Assembly (NCBI GenBank): GCA_947095535.1 | Contig: OX352773.1 | Coordinates: 271,304,515 to 271,368,514 of the forward strand | DNA from: Poecilobothrus nobilitatus | Lineage: Eukaryota > Arthropoda > Insecta > Diptera > Dolichopodidae | Reading direction: 5' to 3' | Length of the DNA stretch: 64,000 nt | In this document: positions 36,131-48,258 of the stretch, piece by piece | Layout of the letters: every line of letters starts with the position of its first letter | Position numbering within the stretch: position 1 is the stretch's first letter | Translations under genes and position numbers: made by a program | The notes under the pieces: generated by a model | What the model was told of the DNA's origin: nothing | The model's database searches: none | The model's input: only the letters and a program-made list of their open reading frames with translations

Positions 36131-37330
36131 TATATTTTTTACTATAAAAGCTGATTTTAATATTGTAAAAGGTAGTATAAAAGTTTCTCTAACTATATTT
36201 TGTGACAGAATGCCAAAAAGTATGCAGAAAAAATGAACGTATATTCGCAGATTTACTGATGATTTGGTTAAATATTTAAATAACGAAAATTTATTAGCTA
36301 TTACGAAAATTGATAAAAATTTTTTTGCTAGAAAAAAAAATAAAACCTTAAAAGAATAAAATAATCCTTAAGAATATTACTCGTATTTTAGAAGTTTTCT
36401 CTCACAATACAGTCAAAATTTATGCTACCTTATTCAAACGATTTCAAGCGACGGCGAATGTAAAATGACTAATGACTTTGATAACAAAGCATTACTTGCA
36501 TGCAAATAGCCTTTACATTTAAATATTTTACTAACCCTATAAATTTTCTAAACTTGCATCTCAATTTGCAAGATTTTTTCCTGCCAGTTATGTAATTTGA
36601 TATTATATTTTGACATTTCTGTATAAAATCAATATGACTGAAAATGAAAGAAAAAATTATATTATATTACATAGAAACCTTAAGTACATAAGCAATATCT
36701 TTTAAACTTAACAGCAATTTGTTGATATTGTTTTAACTTCAAATAATTACATATTTTGTTATTCAATAAACCACTTAGATCGAATAAGCGCGTGTATTGA
36801 ACAAAATTAAAAATTAATTTTTTTTTTAAATTTTGGATTAAATTTTTATTTTATAAAAAAAGGCATTCGATAAAATAAAAAACAAAAAAAAATGAATTTC
36901 AAAAAAAGTAGCAAAGAATCACGAAATGCGTAATTTATCAGAAATAATAAGAGTGTAAAATGTGATTAGCAATAAAAATTGGATAATCCGCAAATTCGCT
37001 TTTCATTAACCTTTGTACCTTACTACAAAATTAAAACTTCGTATACAATTTATTAATTACTAGATATTATGCTAAACTTGATCTATTGACTTTGACTGAC
37101 TTTATTTAAACGAAAATCTTGATCTGTTGACTTTTGAAATTAACTTATTCGTATTAATTAGGTTTTCTAAGAAAACAAAAAAACCGATTAAATAGTGTTT
37201 GGAATAGAAAAGTATTCGAAATAAATTATTTTTATTTAAATAAGTTAAATTAAAATATACCGATTAATAAAAATAACAATCCTGAAAAAAACTGCAGACA
37301 AATTATTCTATATTAATTATATATATTCAG
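36131..37330. other. AT-rich spacer
   Basis: No gene, RNA or repeat recognised. A slightly G+C-richer patch at 36420-36510 has no sustained open frame with splice borders. Confidence 0.4.
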
Positions 37331-37380
37331 GCAATGGTGTAGTGGTTAAGACACCGGTCTTTCATATAGATGCGGCTGCG
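37331..37380 (+). mobile_element. tRNA-like head, probable 5' fragment of a second SINE family
   Basis: GGCAATGGTGTAGTGGTTAA followed by GACACCGGTCTTTCATAT resembles the 5' half of a tRNA with a good A box (TAGTGGTTAAGAC). It lacks the B box and the 3' half, and runs into AT-rich DNA after GCGGCTGCG. It is unlike the head of the main SINE at 22230. Not a functional tRNA. Confidence 0.45.
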
Positions 37381-37740
37381 TCATATAGATTAATAAAAAA
37401 TAATATAGATTTATCTTATAATATATAATAATTAGAATATATAGTAGAATATAATTAAATTAATAAAATAAGTATATATGTCTTATAAATTATAATTAAT
37501 ATCATATTGAAATAGCTATATAATAAAATAATGATAAACCATACTTCTTGTATAAGATAATAGATGACGTAGAAATAAAAAAGAAACATCTAAGTCTTGT
37601 ACAATAGCTACAGCTGAGTAATCAACGGCTTAGTGAAATTAATGATTCACTAAACTGAAGCTTAGTCAAATATGAATAATAAATAACTTAGTGGATGGAA
37701 ATAACTCAGTACTATGGTATACAGTATCAGTTGTCCTTTT
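37381..37740. other. AT-rich spacer between SINE fragments
   Basis: Mostly AT; a TAAGTC/CTAGT-rich patch at 37590-37690 has no recognised identity. Confidence 0.35.
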
Positions 37741-37924
37741 TTTTAGTGCATTTCTCTGCCACATAAATGTGAACAGGAAATTAGACAGCCTTTTCTTTTC
37801 AGGCGTGGCTGTAAATGTCGTAATGGGGAATAACTCTAACGACGTGTGTGGGATTCCAATCCAGACTCCCTCGGTGTTTACAGAGTATTTTAAACGCTCT
37901 TACCCACTAGGCCACCGAGGCCCC
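37741..37924 (-). mobile_element. tRNA-derived SINE, near full length, minus strand
   Basis: On the minus strand it starts GGGGCCTCGGTGGCCTAGTG and GGTAAGAGCGT. The B box is mutated to the complement of GGGATTCCAATCC (about 37850-37862). Then come the CGTCGTTAGAG, GGCTGTCTAATTTCCTG and CACATTTATGTGGCAGAG modules, and an A-rich tail. No clear target duplication. Confidence 0.8.
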
Positions 37925-38729
37925 ATTCTTATAATTATTACTAGAAACATTGTTACTAGAAAACAAAAATACGTTTAATTATTTTTTCCAATTATAAGAA
38001 CAGTTAATCCTCCCATAACACGATCAATATAATATGTTCTTAAAAATTTAATTTATTTTAGTTAATAAAATAAAAACTTTATTTATACTTTAGAAATACT
38101 TTATTCAAATTATAATAAAAGTTAAGGAAACAATAAAAGTTTAAATAAATTTGTCGAAACGAAATTCAAGTTTTTAAAAATTAAAAATAAATTGTAAAAT
38201 AAAAATTTAACAAAAATACTGACGCATAGTAATTTATGCAAATTATTTTCATCGCTGCTAATTATAAGTTGATATTCTTCTTCATTATTGCTTCTTTATC
38301 TTCATAATGTCATGATCTAAAATAAAAAAAAAAATTTTTTAGAACTTTCCATAAAAAAACGCAAAAACAATTAAAACATCACGTTGCAAAAAAAATATCC
38401 GCATTTTATAAACCGCTTTGTCTAATATGCATTATATTTACAATCCGTAAATTAGGGTTTACTGTATAAAACACATATAAATAATGGTTCTTTTTTCAAA
38501 TTTTTTTGAAAAAAGAAATATTCGACTATTCGGGTGAAATTTTGTCCAATAAAAATAGTAATATTCAAAACATCCCTGGTTGATATGCATATGAATTTGT
38601 TTGTTTTTTATATATATATGTATATACAAAAATTAATTCAAAAAAAAAATCGGGTCGTATTGGTAGAAAAGTGCAATTTTGTAAAAAAAAAACAAGTAAA
38701 AGTAACAGTAAGTCGATGTAACCGACTTA
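37925..38729. other. AT-rich spacer
   Basis: Nothing recognised beyond homopolymers and a short TATATATATGTATATA run near 38610-38626. Confidence 0.4.
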
Positions 38730-39742
38730 TTTATACCCTACACCAAAAAAATTCAAATTAAATTATAAATCCATAAGTTATTTTAGTTAGGTATTTAATA
38801 TAACTAAGCTAAAAAAATAAATGATTTTACAACCTTTGTACAAAATTTCAAATTTCTATCTTTATTAAATTCGAAAATATGCTTGTTACGTCTTGGGAAG
38901 TGTGTGAAGGCACGCGGACCATCACCCCAATTCATCTCAAATTTTAGATACATCAACAGGGTAGAACATTCTTATATCAAATTTCAAGTTTATATATTTA
39001 TTAATTTCGAAGATATTCTTGTTTGGTCTTGGGAGTTGTGTGGCAGATACGCGAACAACCATTCTAATTCATCTTAAATATTAGACAAATCAGCGATTCA
39101 GGAAACAACACCCTAGTACCAAATTTGAAGTTTCTTTTTTTATTAATTTCGAAGATATGCTTGTTCGGTTTTGGGAGTTGTATGGGAGCTACCCGAACGA
39201 CCACTCCAATTCATCTAAAATTTTAGGCAAATCAGGGATTTAGGAAACAGCACCTTCGTATCAAATTTGAAGTTCCTACCTTTATTAATTTCGAAGATAT
39301 GCTTGTTCGGTTTTGGGAGTTGTATGGGAGGTACTTGAACAGCTCCTTCAATTCATCTCAAATTTTCGACAAATAAAGGATTCAGGAAACAACACCCTAG
39401 TACCAAATTTGAGTTTCTATCTTTATTAATTTCGAATATATGCTTGTTCGGTTTTGGGATTTGTATGGGAGGTACCCGAACGCATGGTCCGATTTCGCCC
39501 ATTTACAATACCCGCCTTACCTTAGTCATTGTTAACCTACAGTATAAATTTCATCAAGACAGCATCATTATTTTTTGAGTTATCGTGCGTACGAACGGAC
39601 GGACGGACATCGCTAAATCGACTCAGGAGGTGATCCTGATTCAGAATATATGTATATGTCTATACCTAACTCGCTTCCTTTTGGTGGTTATAAACACCAT
39701 ACCAAAGTTAATATACCCTATACTTAATGTGTAGGGTATAAA
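38730..39742 (-). mobile_element. Helitron-like family F3 element with internal tandem array
   Basis: Its ends are inverted: TTATACCCTACACC at 38730-38743 and GTGTAGGGTATAAA at 39729-39742. On the minus strand the right end forms a hairpin (TATACCCTACA with TAGGGTATA), followed by motifs shared with F1 and F2: AAGGAAGCGAGTTAGG, CGACTCCTG-like text around the CGATTTAGCGATGTCC block, and GTCCGTCCGTTCG. The body is a five-copy tandem array, listed separately. No coding capacity. The inverted ends plus hairpin suggest a complete non-autonomous element. Confidence 0.7.
38850..39500 (+). repeat. Five tandem ~141-bp units inside F3
   Basis: The landmark GCTTGTTCGGTTTTGGGAG (with variants) recurs with its second base at 38882, 39018, 39160, 39302 and 39443, giving spacings of 136, 142, 142 and 141 bp. 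Each unit also carries TATTAATTTCGAAGATATGC, TTGTATGGGAGCTACCCGAA and AATTCATCTCAAATTTTAG. The outer units are more diverged than the two central ones. A related but shorter array sits in F1. Confidence 0.9.
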
Positions 39743-41077
39743 AAAATCATCAAGCGCTAGTTTTTTAAAAAATAGTAAAACTAACACTCAAAAAATTTAA
39801 GTTATGGGTTTTTTTAAATGTTTTTGACTTTACGAATGGCCTATTATATACTTCTCAAAGAAGTGAATAAGGATAAAAATATACATAGCAAACTCAAATG
39901 TTGTAGTTTTCAAGAAACTACCCTGAGTATTTTACTTTTATTCGTACTAATGCCGAATGCTAATTTTTTAAATTATTATAAAATAAATATAAAAGATAAT
40001 ATAATATTAAGCTTAATTAGATACTTCAAAAAATTGTTTTATCCTGACTCTCAAAAGCAAATGTAGTTAATTCAATACATCAGGATAATATTTATTTTTT
40101 AATAAATTCAGTGCATGCGTGGGATAAATAATTTAATATGAATTCATTCTAAAAGATAACTTTAAATTTTCAAACTTTTAATTATTTATATAATATAGTT
40201 GTTTTAATACAACTATAAACATTTGCAATAAATTTTCACAGAATACTGGTTGCTAATTTCTGAATATCTTTCGTTGTACATATACATATATACATATAAT
40301 ATGATCTATGGATATTAATGAAAATTATATGTATGTATACATGTATATACGTATATATATATATATATATAAATTTATAACATATTCAATTGAAAACTTC
40401 ATCAAATATGGTTATTGTTAAAACCACTAAATATCCCACGTACTTCGTGGAAAATGAAATTGGTATGCGGTTTCCATTCACTGAATCCACTTTTGTTTTA
40501 ATTTTTTTTTTTAATTCTTTTTATAAATTTTATAGTGAAAAAATAAGCCGCTTATGTGTACGTATAATTATATTTGTAATACTTATAGATAAATATATCA
40601 ATATGTATATAAAAGAAAATATGATTGTATTAGTTTTTTATTTATTTTATTTTACAATTACAAATCAATTTATTATTTTTCACATTTTATCATTATTGAA
40701 AAATTGAATTCAATTCAAAATTTAAATTTTTATTGAATTTATTTTTTTTTTCTATTTTCTGATTATTTCAAATATGGAAAACTGACCAAAGAATGGGTTT
40801 AAATATTAAATAGATAACAAAACTAAAAGAAAAATTATATTTCCCCATTTCTTCTCGTGCATGTGTGTTTGTACGTATATGGTTTTGTAGTAAAAACAAA
40901 ATTATGATGTATTATTAGAAAAGTAAAACAAATATATACCCCTTTGGAATAACTAGTTTTTTATTCCTTGATTAGTTTATCCACTTACAACTTTTATTCT
41001 ACTTATTCCATTCCTCTTTCAGTAAATAAATCTCCTTTATTATTTCTTTTATTATTAACATAGGTTGGAGAAAAAAT
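39743..41077. other. AT-rich spacer
   Basis: It includes a (TA)n run at about 40350-40372. The plus-strand frame beginning at 40390 is Phe/Ile-rich after 30 residues and has no supporting features. Confidence 0.4.
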
Positions 41078-41374
41078 TTAGAGATAGATAGTTAAAAATG
41101 AAATAATAATATCCTTTTTTTTCAAAAGAAAAGAAAGAATGAAACAAAAAATTCCATCATCTTTATCTTCCACAATACGAGCGATGAAATAAGCTAAATT
41201 TTCATTACAGTTGTACTTGTTTCTTATTTTTTCTTCTTTTATTTTATTCAATGTGGCCAAGTGGCGTTTCTCTGTTGGTAAACCATTCACCCAACCTAAC
41301 AACGAACAGTTATAATAGTAGTTACTGTAAATTGAATGTGATACAGCAATTAGATTAAGGAAAAAGTTTTTTCT
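41078..41374 (-). other. Unassigned minus-strand open frame with protein-like composition
   Basis: The frame is open for 98 codons between stops, with no ATG near its start. Its middle reads CSLLGWVNGLPTEKRHLATL, then NKIKEEKIRNKYNCNENLAY and FIARIVEDKDDG, with a balanced charge unlike the Phe/Ile/Tyr frames typical of this DNA. A fair acceptor, TTCAATTTACAG, would start an exon at 41324. No good donor was found before the frame degrades into a Leu/Lys/Ile tail. It may be a diverged exon or part of an old transposon. No family recognised. Confidence 0.25.
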
Positions 41375-41383
41375 TTATCGTTC

Positions 41384-44300
41384 CAACTGGAACAAAAATG
41401 TTATTTTTTTAAATTTGTGTTTTTGATGGTTTGAGAACTTTTAGAAAATCTTGGGTCAGAGTAAAAGTGTACATACAGAATAGAAATCAGACAGAAAATT
41501 AAAGAAAAAAACAATAAATTAGCGAAAAGGGTAAAATATGAATTAAGATCTACTAATAATTTTGTTTTGTGATTGGCCTCCAAGCGTTTATAGCTTTTTT
41601 TTTTACTAGATGTCTTTCAATTTTTAAGTTTTTGCAATATTTTTCTCATTTACATATTTTTTAACTATACGAATGAAATTTTAAAATTTTTCCATCTTCC
41701 TGTCATTCAATATTCTTTAGATTTAAATTTTTTGTTTTTTTTTTCTTGAAGTTTTTTGGTTGATGTTTTGTTAGTTAGTCTTTTCTCAAGTTTCCAATTT
41801 GAATTGAATTAAGGTTTTACTCTTTTACATTCTTTTGCAGTGTTTGTATTTTAATAATTTTACTTTTGTGTACCGCAGTTTTAATTGAATATTCTTTTAA
41901 GTTGATTTCGTATTAATCTTTCATTAGTAGAGCAATGAGTTTCTTTTCACGAATTTCTTACATCGGTTTTGTAATACAGTCCCTTTGTAAAATCCTTAAT
42001 GATTTATTTGTAAGTATGTATGGATACTGAACCATAAGTTCTTTGCTAATGTATCTTATTCTTATCTTTCCTTCATTGTATTTATGTACTTTCTGATTAG
42101 TTATAGAATTTGTGTTAAAAAATAAAATAAAAAAAAAAATAAAAACTTTTTAATATAATTTACTGCTAACTTTGTTAGATTTATAAATTTAAAATTGTGC
42201 AAAAGAAGAAGAAGAAGAAGGAAATTGAGTTAAATTGATTATTTTTGTTATCGAATTATTCGAACTTGACGTTTATTAAATTGATAAATATTTGATTATA
42301 ATTTTACGTTTATTTGAACCGATTGAATTTTTACATTAAAACAGAAAAAAAAATTATGAAATTAAGTTAACGGTATTATTTTAATTAAAAATTATTATTT
42401 TTTTTTTTTTTGAATATTTAAAGAAAAAGTATATTTTAATAATTATTTTTGGGGAGATAACTTTAAAAAGTATTTTATTAACAGGTACATGGAATTATTT
42501 AAAATTTCTTTGAATTTTAGAGTTTAATATGATTGCTTTGATAAAATTTGGTTCCAGGTTTTTTAATGTTATGAAAGTTTTATACAATAAATTTATGAAA
42601 TTATAATTATTATTTTTTTTATTGAAGAATAACAAAAAGTTCTTTGGGGATAACATAATTTTAAAAAAAATTTAATCTCTTAAAACTTTTTAATATAATT
42701 TGTCCGGATCGTATCACAAAGACTAAAAAAATATATAACACATACATTTTTTTAAAAATCATTATGTTTCTTAAAAACGAGTCCAATTTCTCAATTATAC
42801 AAAAAAAATTATTCACACTTATTACCACACGTCGTTTTTCCCAGAGAATTTTTCCCATTAATTTTAAAACACTTTATAAATTTTCAAAAGAAAAATGAAA
42901 AAAAAAAATAGGATTTATATTTTTTGTTTTACTGTCATATTTTTTATCTCATTCACGTTTTAATTTTTAATCTTTCGTGAACTTTAAAGTGGAAACATGT
43001 ACAGTATAATCCGTGTATTATGAACTTTTAAAGTATAAATAGTTATTGGCTTTTATTCTACTCATATACGAGTAGTATATACGAGTACATTTTTTTTAAC
43101 TGAGTTAAAAGATTTACAAAAGCAAGTACAAACAGTTTTGGATAACAAAAAAATTGAATGATTTTATATATGAAATTAAAAATTAAAATAATATTAAAAT
43201 GACATTTAAAAAAATATTTATTGGATTTAAAGTCCTAGACAAACATTTATAATAATTTTTTGAAAAATTGGGGAACTAAAATAATAAAGTATTTTCCTTT
43301 CTAAATTATTTATTTAATTAACGCAATATATAAGTTTATTACTCTGTAAAAGTTACTCTTGAATCAATTTTATTTCTTAACGAATTTAGAAGCAATCTAG
43401 AAGAATCCAATCTTCAAGAAAATTCTAAATTTCCATACCTATAGTAGATATTTTTTGAGGAGTTAGGACCACATAAATAAAATGTAGGAATAATGCATAT
43501 ATCTAGCACAAATAACAAAGGCATTTTAATTGAGAAGAACTGTATTAGAAAATTCAAAAATAAATCCTTTTCTTCAATTTGAAACCGAAAAACAATTTTC
43601 CAAAAAAGAATAAAAGTAAAACGAATGCAGAAAATCGAATATAAATCCTTTAATTTTGTTTTGTTGTGACCATGAACCCATTTATTCGTATAACAAATGT
43701 TATAACAGTATAGAGGTTAAAAGACGCGGCAAAATGCCATGATACTTTTGGCATTTTATACTACATATTAAAAATGAATCTTGATGTCTGGATTCTGTCC
43801 AAAATCTTAATTAGTATTCACACACTGTCAATGGATATGGTGTGAAAATTTAAAAAATTGAAAGGAAAAATAAAATACGTGAAAATGAATATATATATTC
43901 GGTTATCTTAAGTTATGGCAAATATTATACATACTCATGTATAGATATACATTATATGTATAGATAAAACATTTGAAATATTATTGACATTTAAAATATA
44001 CCTATAATAAGTGAAATGGAAATTACAAATGAAAAATTTTAATAATTTGGAAATTATAATTTTTGTTACTCTATGGTATTATTTTAAGAGGATACTTTAG
44101 ATTGATTTTCTTATAATCAGAGAATAATTTTATTTTAGAGTAAATTTATTAAATCTATTTTTTTAAAATAATAAGAAATTTTAAAATCTATTATTTTTTA
44201 AAGAGATTCTACCCTTTTTTTGAAAAATGTTAAATATACATATTTCAGAATTCTTAAATAATCGATATTTAATAAAAAATACAATATCTTTAAATGTTTA

Positions 44301-46480
44301 ATGAAGTCAATCTCTTTAAAAAAAAAACTTGAATTTAATTAAACCACTGTCACACTTTAAGTACATGTTAATACGATTAATATAAAAATAGAATTTTAAA
44401 TAAATTTTTACAAATTTTTATTTTAGAATTCCATACAAATAATATTACATTTTAAAAAGAAATTCCTAATTAATAACAAGATTCTCTAAATATTAATTAC
44501 ATTTTAAAGTATCGTATCTAAATCAAAAAAATAAATGAACCTATAAAAAAAATTTTTTTTTTCTTATGGGGAAATTTTTTGCATAATTTTTCCGCATCTT
44601 TGACTCAAAGATAAAAGTTTATATAATATTATGTAAATAGAGTGTATCTGAAAATATACAAGATTTTTTATACCTCTATGAAAAAAGTGTAAAACTTAGT
44701 GTTCCAATTTTACGTTCTTTTCTTTTTATTTAATTAATATGATATTTGCAGCTTCTTCCTGTAATTAACAGTATGTCTTAATAGTATGTATTTTTTATTT
44801 GGTTTTTAATTTTTTTTTAACACTATTTTGTAAGAAAAATATAATTTTACGGTAAATTTCTCAAAAGAATTAAATTATTGTTATATAAGAATGGAAGTAT
44901 CATGTTCAGGTTTCATTTAATTCGATTCCATATGCGTAAGAAAAAAGGTGTTCAATGTTTAAACTTTTTTTAAATGGTAATTAAAATTCTATTTGCATTC
45001 AAGTTTAGATTTTTTCTTTTTATTTTTCAAATATAAATTTTCAAAAAAGAAAAATTTTGTTCAGTGTTATGACTTGTCTATGTAACGCGATGTTCTTAAA
45101 TAGCAAAGACATTAAAAGTTAAATTGGTTTTCAATGGCGTAAATTGAATTATTTATTTAAAGTAAAATTATTAAAATCAACTGCTTACTTTATTATAATT
45201 GCACAGGCAAACGTTATTACTGTAATTTTACAAGCAATATTTAGTCAGTTTAACAGTTTTAAAACATAAAGAGTTAGTATTTTTTGTTGAATGTTCATCA
45301 TTGGAAGCAAAGAGTTTCAATTCTTTTAATTTGATGTTACCTAGACCCCGGCTTCGCTAAAATTTAGCATTGTGCAGTCTATGTTGGTTGTAAATGCAAA
45401 CTTAGTATATGTATGTCTAGACTGAAATTATTTAAAAATTTAAAATTCTATGATTTTAATTTTTGGAATTAAAAGCATTTTAATTAAAGTGTAGAACACA
45501 TTCTTTTAGGTTAATTTTTTAATATAAAGATAGATATTATAGAATTAAAATTAAAGAAATTATTTTGAAAATTATCCTTATTGAATAGAAGTACGTATGT
45601 CTGAGAAAAATATTATATGCCTTTCGCATATAATATAACATAAAAGGCTTGAGTACAAATTACATAAGTTCTTACGAAAAATACATTTGAGGTACTAAAA
45701 TAGTATTAAAGAAATTTCTGAATTTAGGCATTTTAGAGAACAATGTAATTTGAAATATTCAAATTTAAAAAAAATTTCTGCGGGTTTCCCACATCGTAAT
45801 GTTCTAGGTCGAGTATTTTGTCTATTTTATGATATATATTCTTTATAATGCATAGTATAGTTAACGTTCCGTTGTATATTCGACGAATATCATTGGTATC
45901 CGTGGTATGGATCTTATGATCTATAAATCTACAGTGTAACACATAAAATGAAAAAATGCTATTAAAGTTAAAAATGCCAAATACGTGGAATCAAAATAAT
46001 CAAACGAAGTTCAACAAGTTCTTCAAATGATGAATCGTTTTACAATATTTTGCCGTCAAAAAAATTAATCCATATATTACATATAAAAATGTTTTTAATT
46101 ATTTATTTTTTATAATTGTGTTTTGATATTAGATGTTGATCATTTTGACTTCAAGCCATATTGGGCATAAATGCATAAGTTTCAGTAATGATGCCAGTTT
46201 TATTCCGTTAAAAGATAAAAATAAAAAAAATATATAAAAATAACTCATCAATATTTTTGTAACATCTAGATTCGTAAGTCAATTAGTGGACATTTAAAAT
46301 AACTATATAGTTATTTATTATAAATCATATAACCCTTAATCTTCCATTTTTTACAAATTTTTTAATTTAAAAGATTAAACGAATAAAAATTATTTCTTAA
46401 CATGAATTTTTAAATTGGGAATTATTTCCCCAAAAAATTGTGGATTATTTTTTGATGAGAAATTCAAAATGAAATATAGT
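41384..46480. other. AT-rich spacer
   Basis: It holds (AAG)6 at about 42203-42221 and a small hairpin AAAATGCCA...TGGCATTTT at about 43733-43758. A short text at 45340-45365 (ACCTAGACCCCGGCTTCGCT) may be a decayed repeat end. A minus-strand frame at 45733-45942 looks mildly protein-like but has no recognisable motif. No gene is called. Confidence 0.4.
42203..42221 (+). repeat. (AAG)6 microsatellite
   Basis: Six uninterrupted AAG triplets in AT-rich DNA. Confidence 0.9.
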
Positions 46481-46600
46481 GAAATAATTCGCTAAATTTT
46501 TATAAGATGTTATCTGTCAAGATGATGTTTTTTTACATACTTATGAAAATGAAATAATCCCCTAAATTCTTTGAAGATGTTATCTACTAAGAAAACTTAA
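46481..46600 (+). repeat. Tandem pair of ~70-bp units
   Basis: GAAATAATTCGCTAAATT (46481) and GAAATAATCCCCTAAATT (46551) each precede AAGATGTTATCT. The two units are 70 bp apart and lead into the F4 repeat. Confidence 0.6.
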
Positions 46601-46619
46601 ATAACATAAAAGTAAGGGA

Positions 46620-46890
46620 TCACTACATTTGGACGAACAACAACAACAACTCCGAAAATTTGGAGGGATTTTAGATTTGACTACGAAATCAGGCTATTCC
46701 ATTTTCGCAGAACGTATAGGAACGCGAAGTTCTATATTAGGAGGAATTTTATAGTTTATTACAAAATTAGGGTTATTCGCTTTTTACAAAATATTTATAT
46801 ATACGAGATTTTGATTTAGGAGGGGTTTTAGAGGGGTTATCACAAGACTGTATTTCATTTGACTGTATTTCATTTGTCTGCAAAAAATTA
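46620..46890 (+). repeat. F4 repeat, copy 1 (degenerate ~76-bp units)
   Basis: It starts TGGACGAACAACAACAAC and contains the recurring motif ATTTGGAGGGATTTTAGA / ATTAGGAGGAATTTTATA / TTTAGGAGGGGTTTTAGA at about 75-bp spacing, then ATCACAAGACTGTATTTCAT with two copies of a 15-bp unit. It matches 48808-49075 along its length. Confidence 0.7.
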
Positions 46891-47200
46891 TCGGTATCTT
46901 GAAGAATTTATATTTATATGATATTGTTATACATATAACACATATATACATATATATATATTATATATCATGTTTATTTACATATCGTATATGCCACTGG
47001 TGAATGAATGATGTAAAATGAGAATATTGATATATATACATATACATATATATAGGGGCGTATATACATATATGTATTTTGTTTTGATACTGATAATGAT
47101 AAATGTATAAGCATATAGTTTGAATATAATATGTATGTCCAAACCATAGTTCTAGAAGTTATAATATTCACCCAAATTATTTTCAAATACTGGAAAAGGA
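46885..47200 (+). mobile_element. F2 right-end module, copy e (left half of duplicated segment 1)
   Basis: From ATCTTGAAGAATTTATATTT through CATGTTTATTTACATATC, GCCACTGGTGAATGAATGAT and CCAAACCATAGTTCTAGAAG it matches 51972-52740, apart from the MITE there. Translated frames shared by the two copies are only a by-product of the repeat. It preserves the empty site (single GTTTATTT) of the hAT MITE. Confidence 0.7.
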
Positions 47201-48258
47201 AATCATCGGTCGTCATCGGAATTGTATTTATAAAGTTGCGAATATAAAGTGTCATGATCGGAATTGAAAAGTGTCAAATACTAAAAAAAAAGACAATGTA
47301 TCATGATATCGGATATCGGAATTCATTTGACATTGGTTTGATACACAATTTTCGCGACAATTGTGTATCCAGAAAATTTTGGATACAAGATTGAACAATA
47401 GATATGATATGACATTTATGTTTTTTTTTATGTTTATTTTGGTGTTTTGATAATATAGGTACGAAATATAAAAATGGAAGACGCAACGTAAGTTAAATAT
47501 TATTTAATAAAATAACAATTGCTTTACTTTTATTTGCAAGAAATGGACTTTTGTAAGGAAAATGCTACTTTTAACTACTTTCTAATTCTTCTCTTATTTT
47601 TTAATAATAACAGTAAAGCTGTGCGTCTTTTCTTCCTTTTTTGTAAAAAATACTTTAATTTACTTTAAGTTTGAAGTACTTATTTTTTCGGAAGAAATAT
47701 CCATAAAATGGTTAAAAAAAAACTTCATTTTTATTCATGTTTCTTTCAGTATTCTAAAAATAAATTTAATTTAATTTTTTGTAAAACTAAAAACCTACAT
47801 AATTAGTGTAGACAGAAAATAAAAAATTATTATTTTGAAATTCTAAATAGATTGTTTGCAAAGTATATACATACATAATTTATTTGAACAGGTATCTATT
47901 ATAACAACATATATTATTTTATATATTAGATTAATATGTACCTATTATGAACTAAATTCAAAATCAATAATTTTTTCACATATTCAATATACATAAATCT
48001 TACTTGCTGGATAGTTTTTCTTTTATTTAATAAATATTAAATTTTTTTCCGTTAAGATGTAGGTATGTCTTCTCGCTACAATGTTTGATTTGACTCTAAT
48101 TTGAGACATTGTAATTTAAACACATTGTCTTAAAGGTGATCGGAATTAAAAACAAAACACATTGTATTATAGATACACTGTGCTTTACATTTGAGATTTG
48201 ACATTGTATTATTTCTGCTGTGTATCGGGTTGAAGGTTTTTTTATAAATTTCCGATGT
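47201..48258. mobile_element. ~1.06-kb segment replacing 85 bp of F2 in copy e; possible TIR element
   Basis: The paralogous text at 52741-52824 is absent here and replaced by this segment. Near its ends lie GTCGTCATCGGAATTG (about 47211) and, reversed, GGTGACATCGGAAATT (complement of about 48240-48258), an imperfect terminal inverted repeat. The motif ATCGGAATT recurs at 47217, 47259, 47322 and 48139. No ORF. No target duplication is visible, because the insertion coincides with a deletion. Confidence 0.4.

Noticed and set aside
37691..37978. Plus-strand frame of 95 codons, and a similar one at 48374-48568
   Set aside because: Both run through antisense SINE copies, which explains their similarity (GIxTxTxSVFT-type text).
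45733..45942. Minus-strand frame with mixed composition (contains KIDKILDLEHYDVGNPQ)
   Set aside because: Mildly protein-like, but no motif, splice borders or neighbours support it; too weak to list as a gene.
46974..47255. Minus-strand frame of 93 codons sharing long stretches with a frame at 52505-52816
   Set aside because: The shared peptide arises because both lie in copies of the same F2 repeat. Composition is Tyr/Ile-rich and the frame runs through TA repeats, so it is not a conserved gene.
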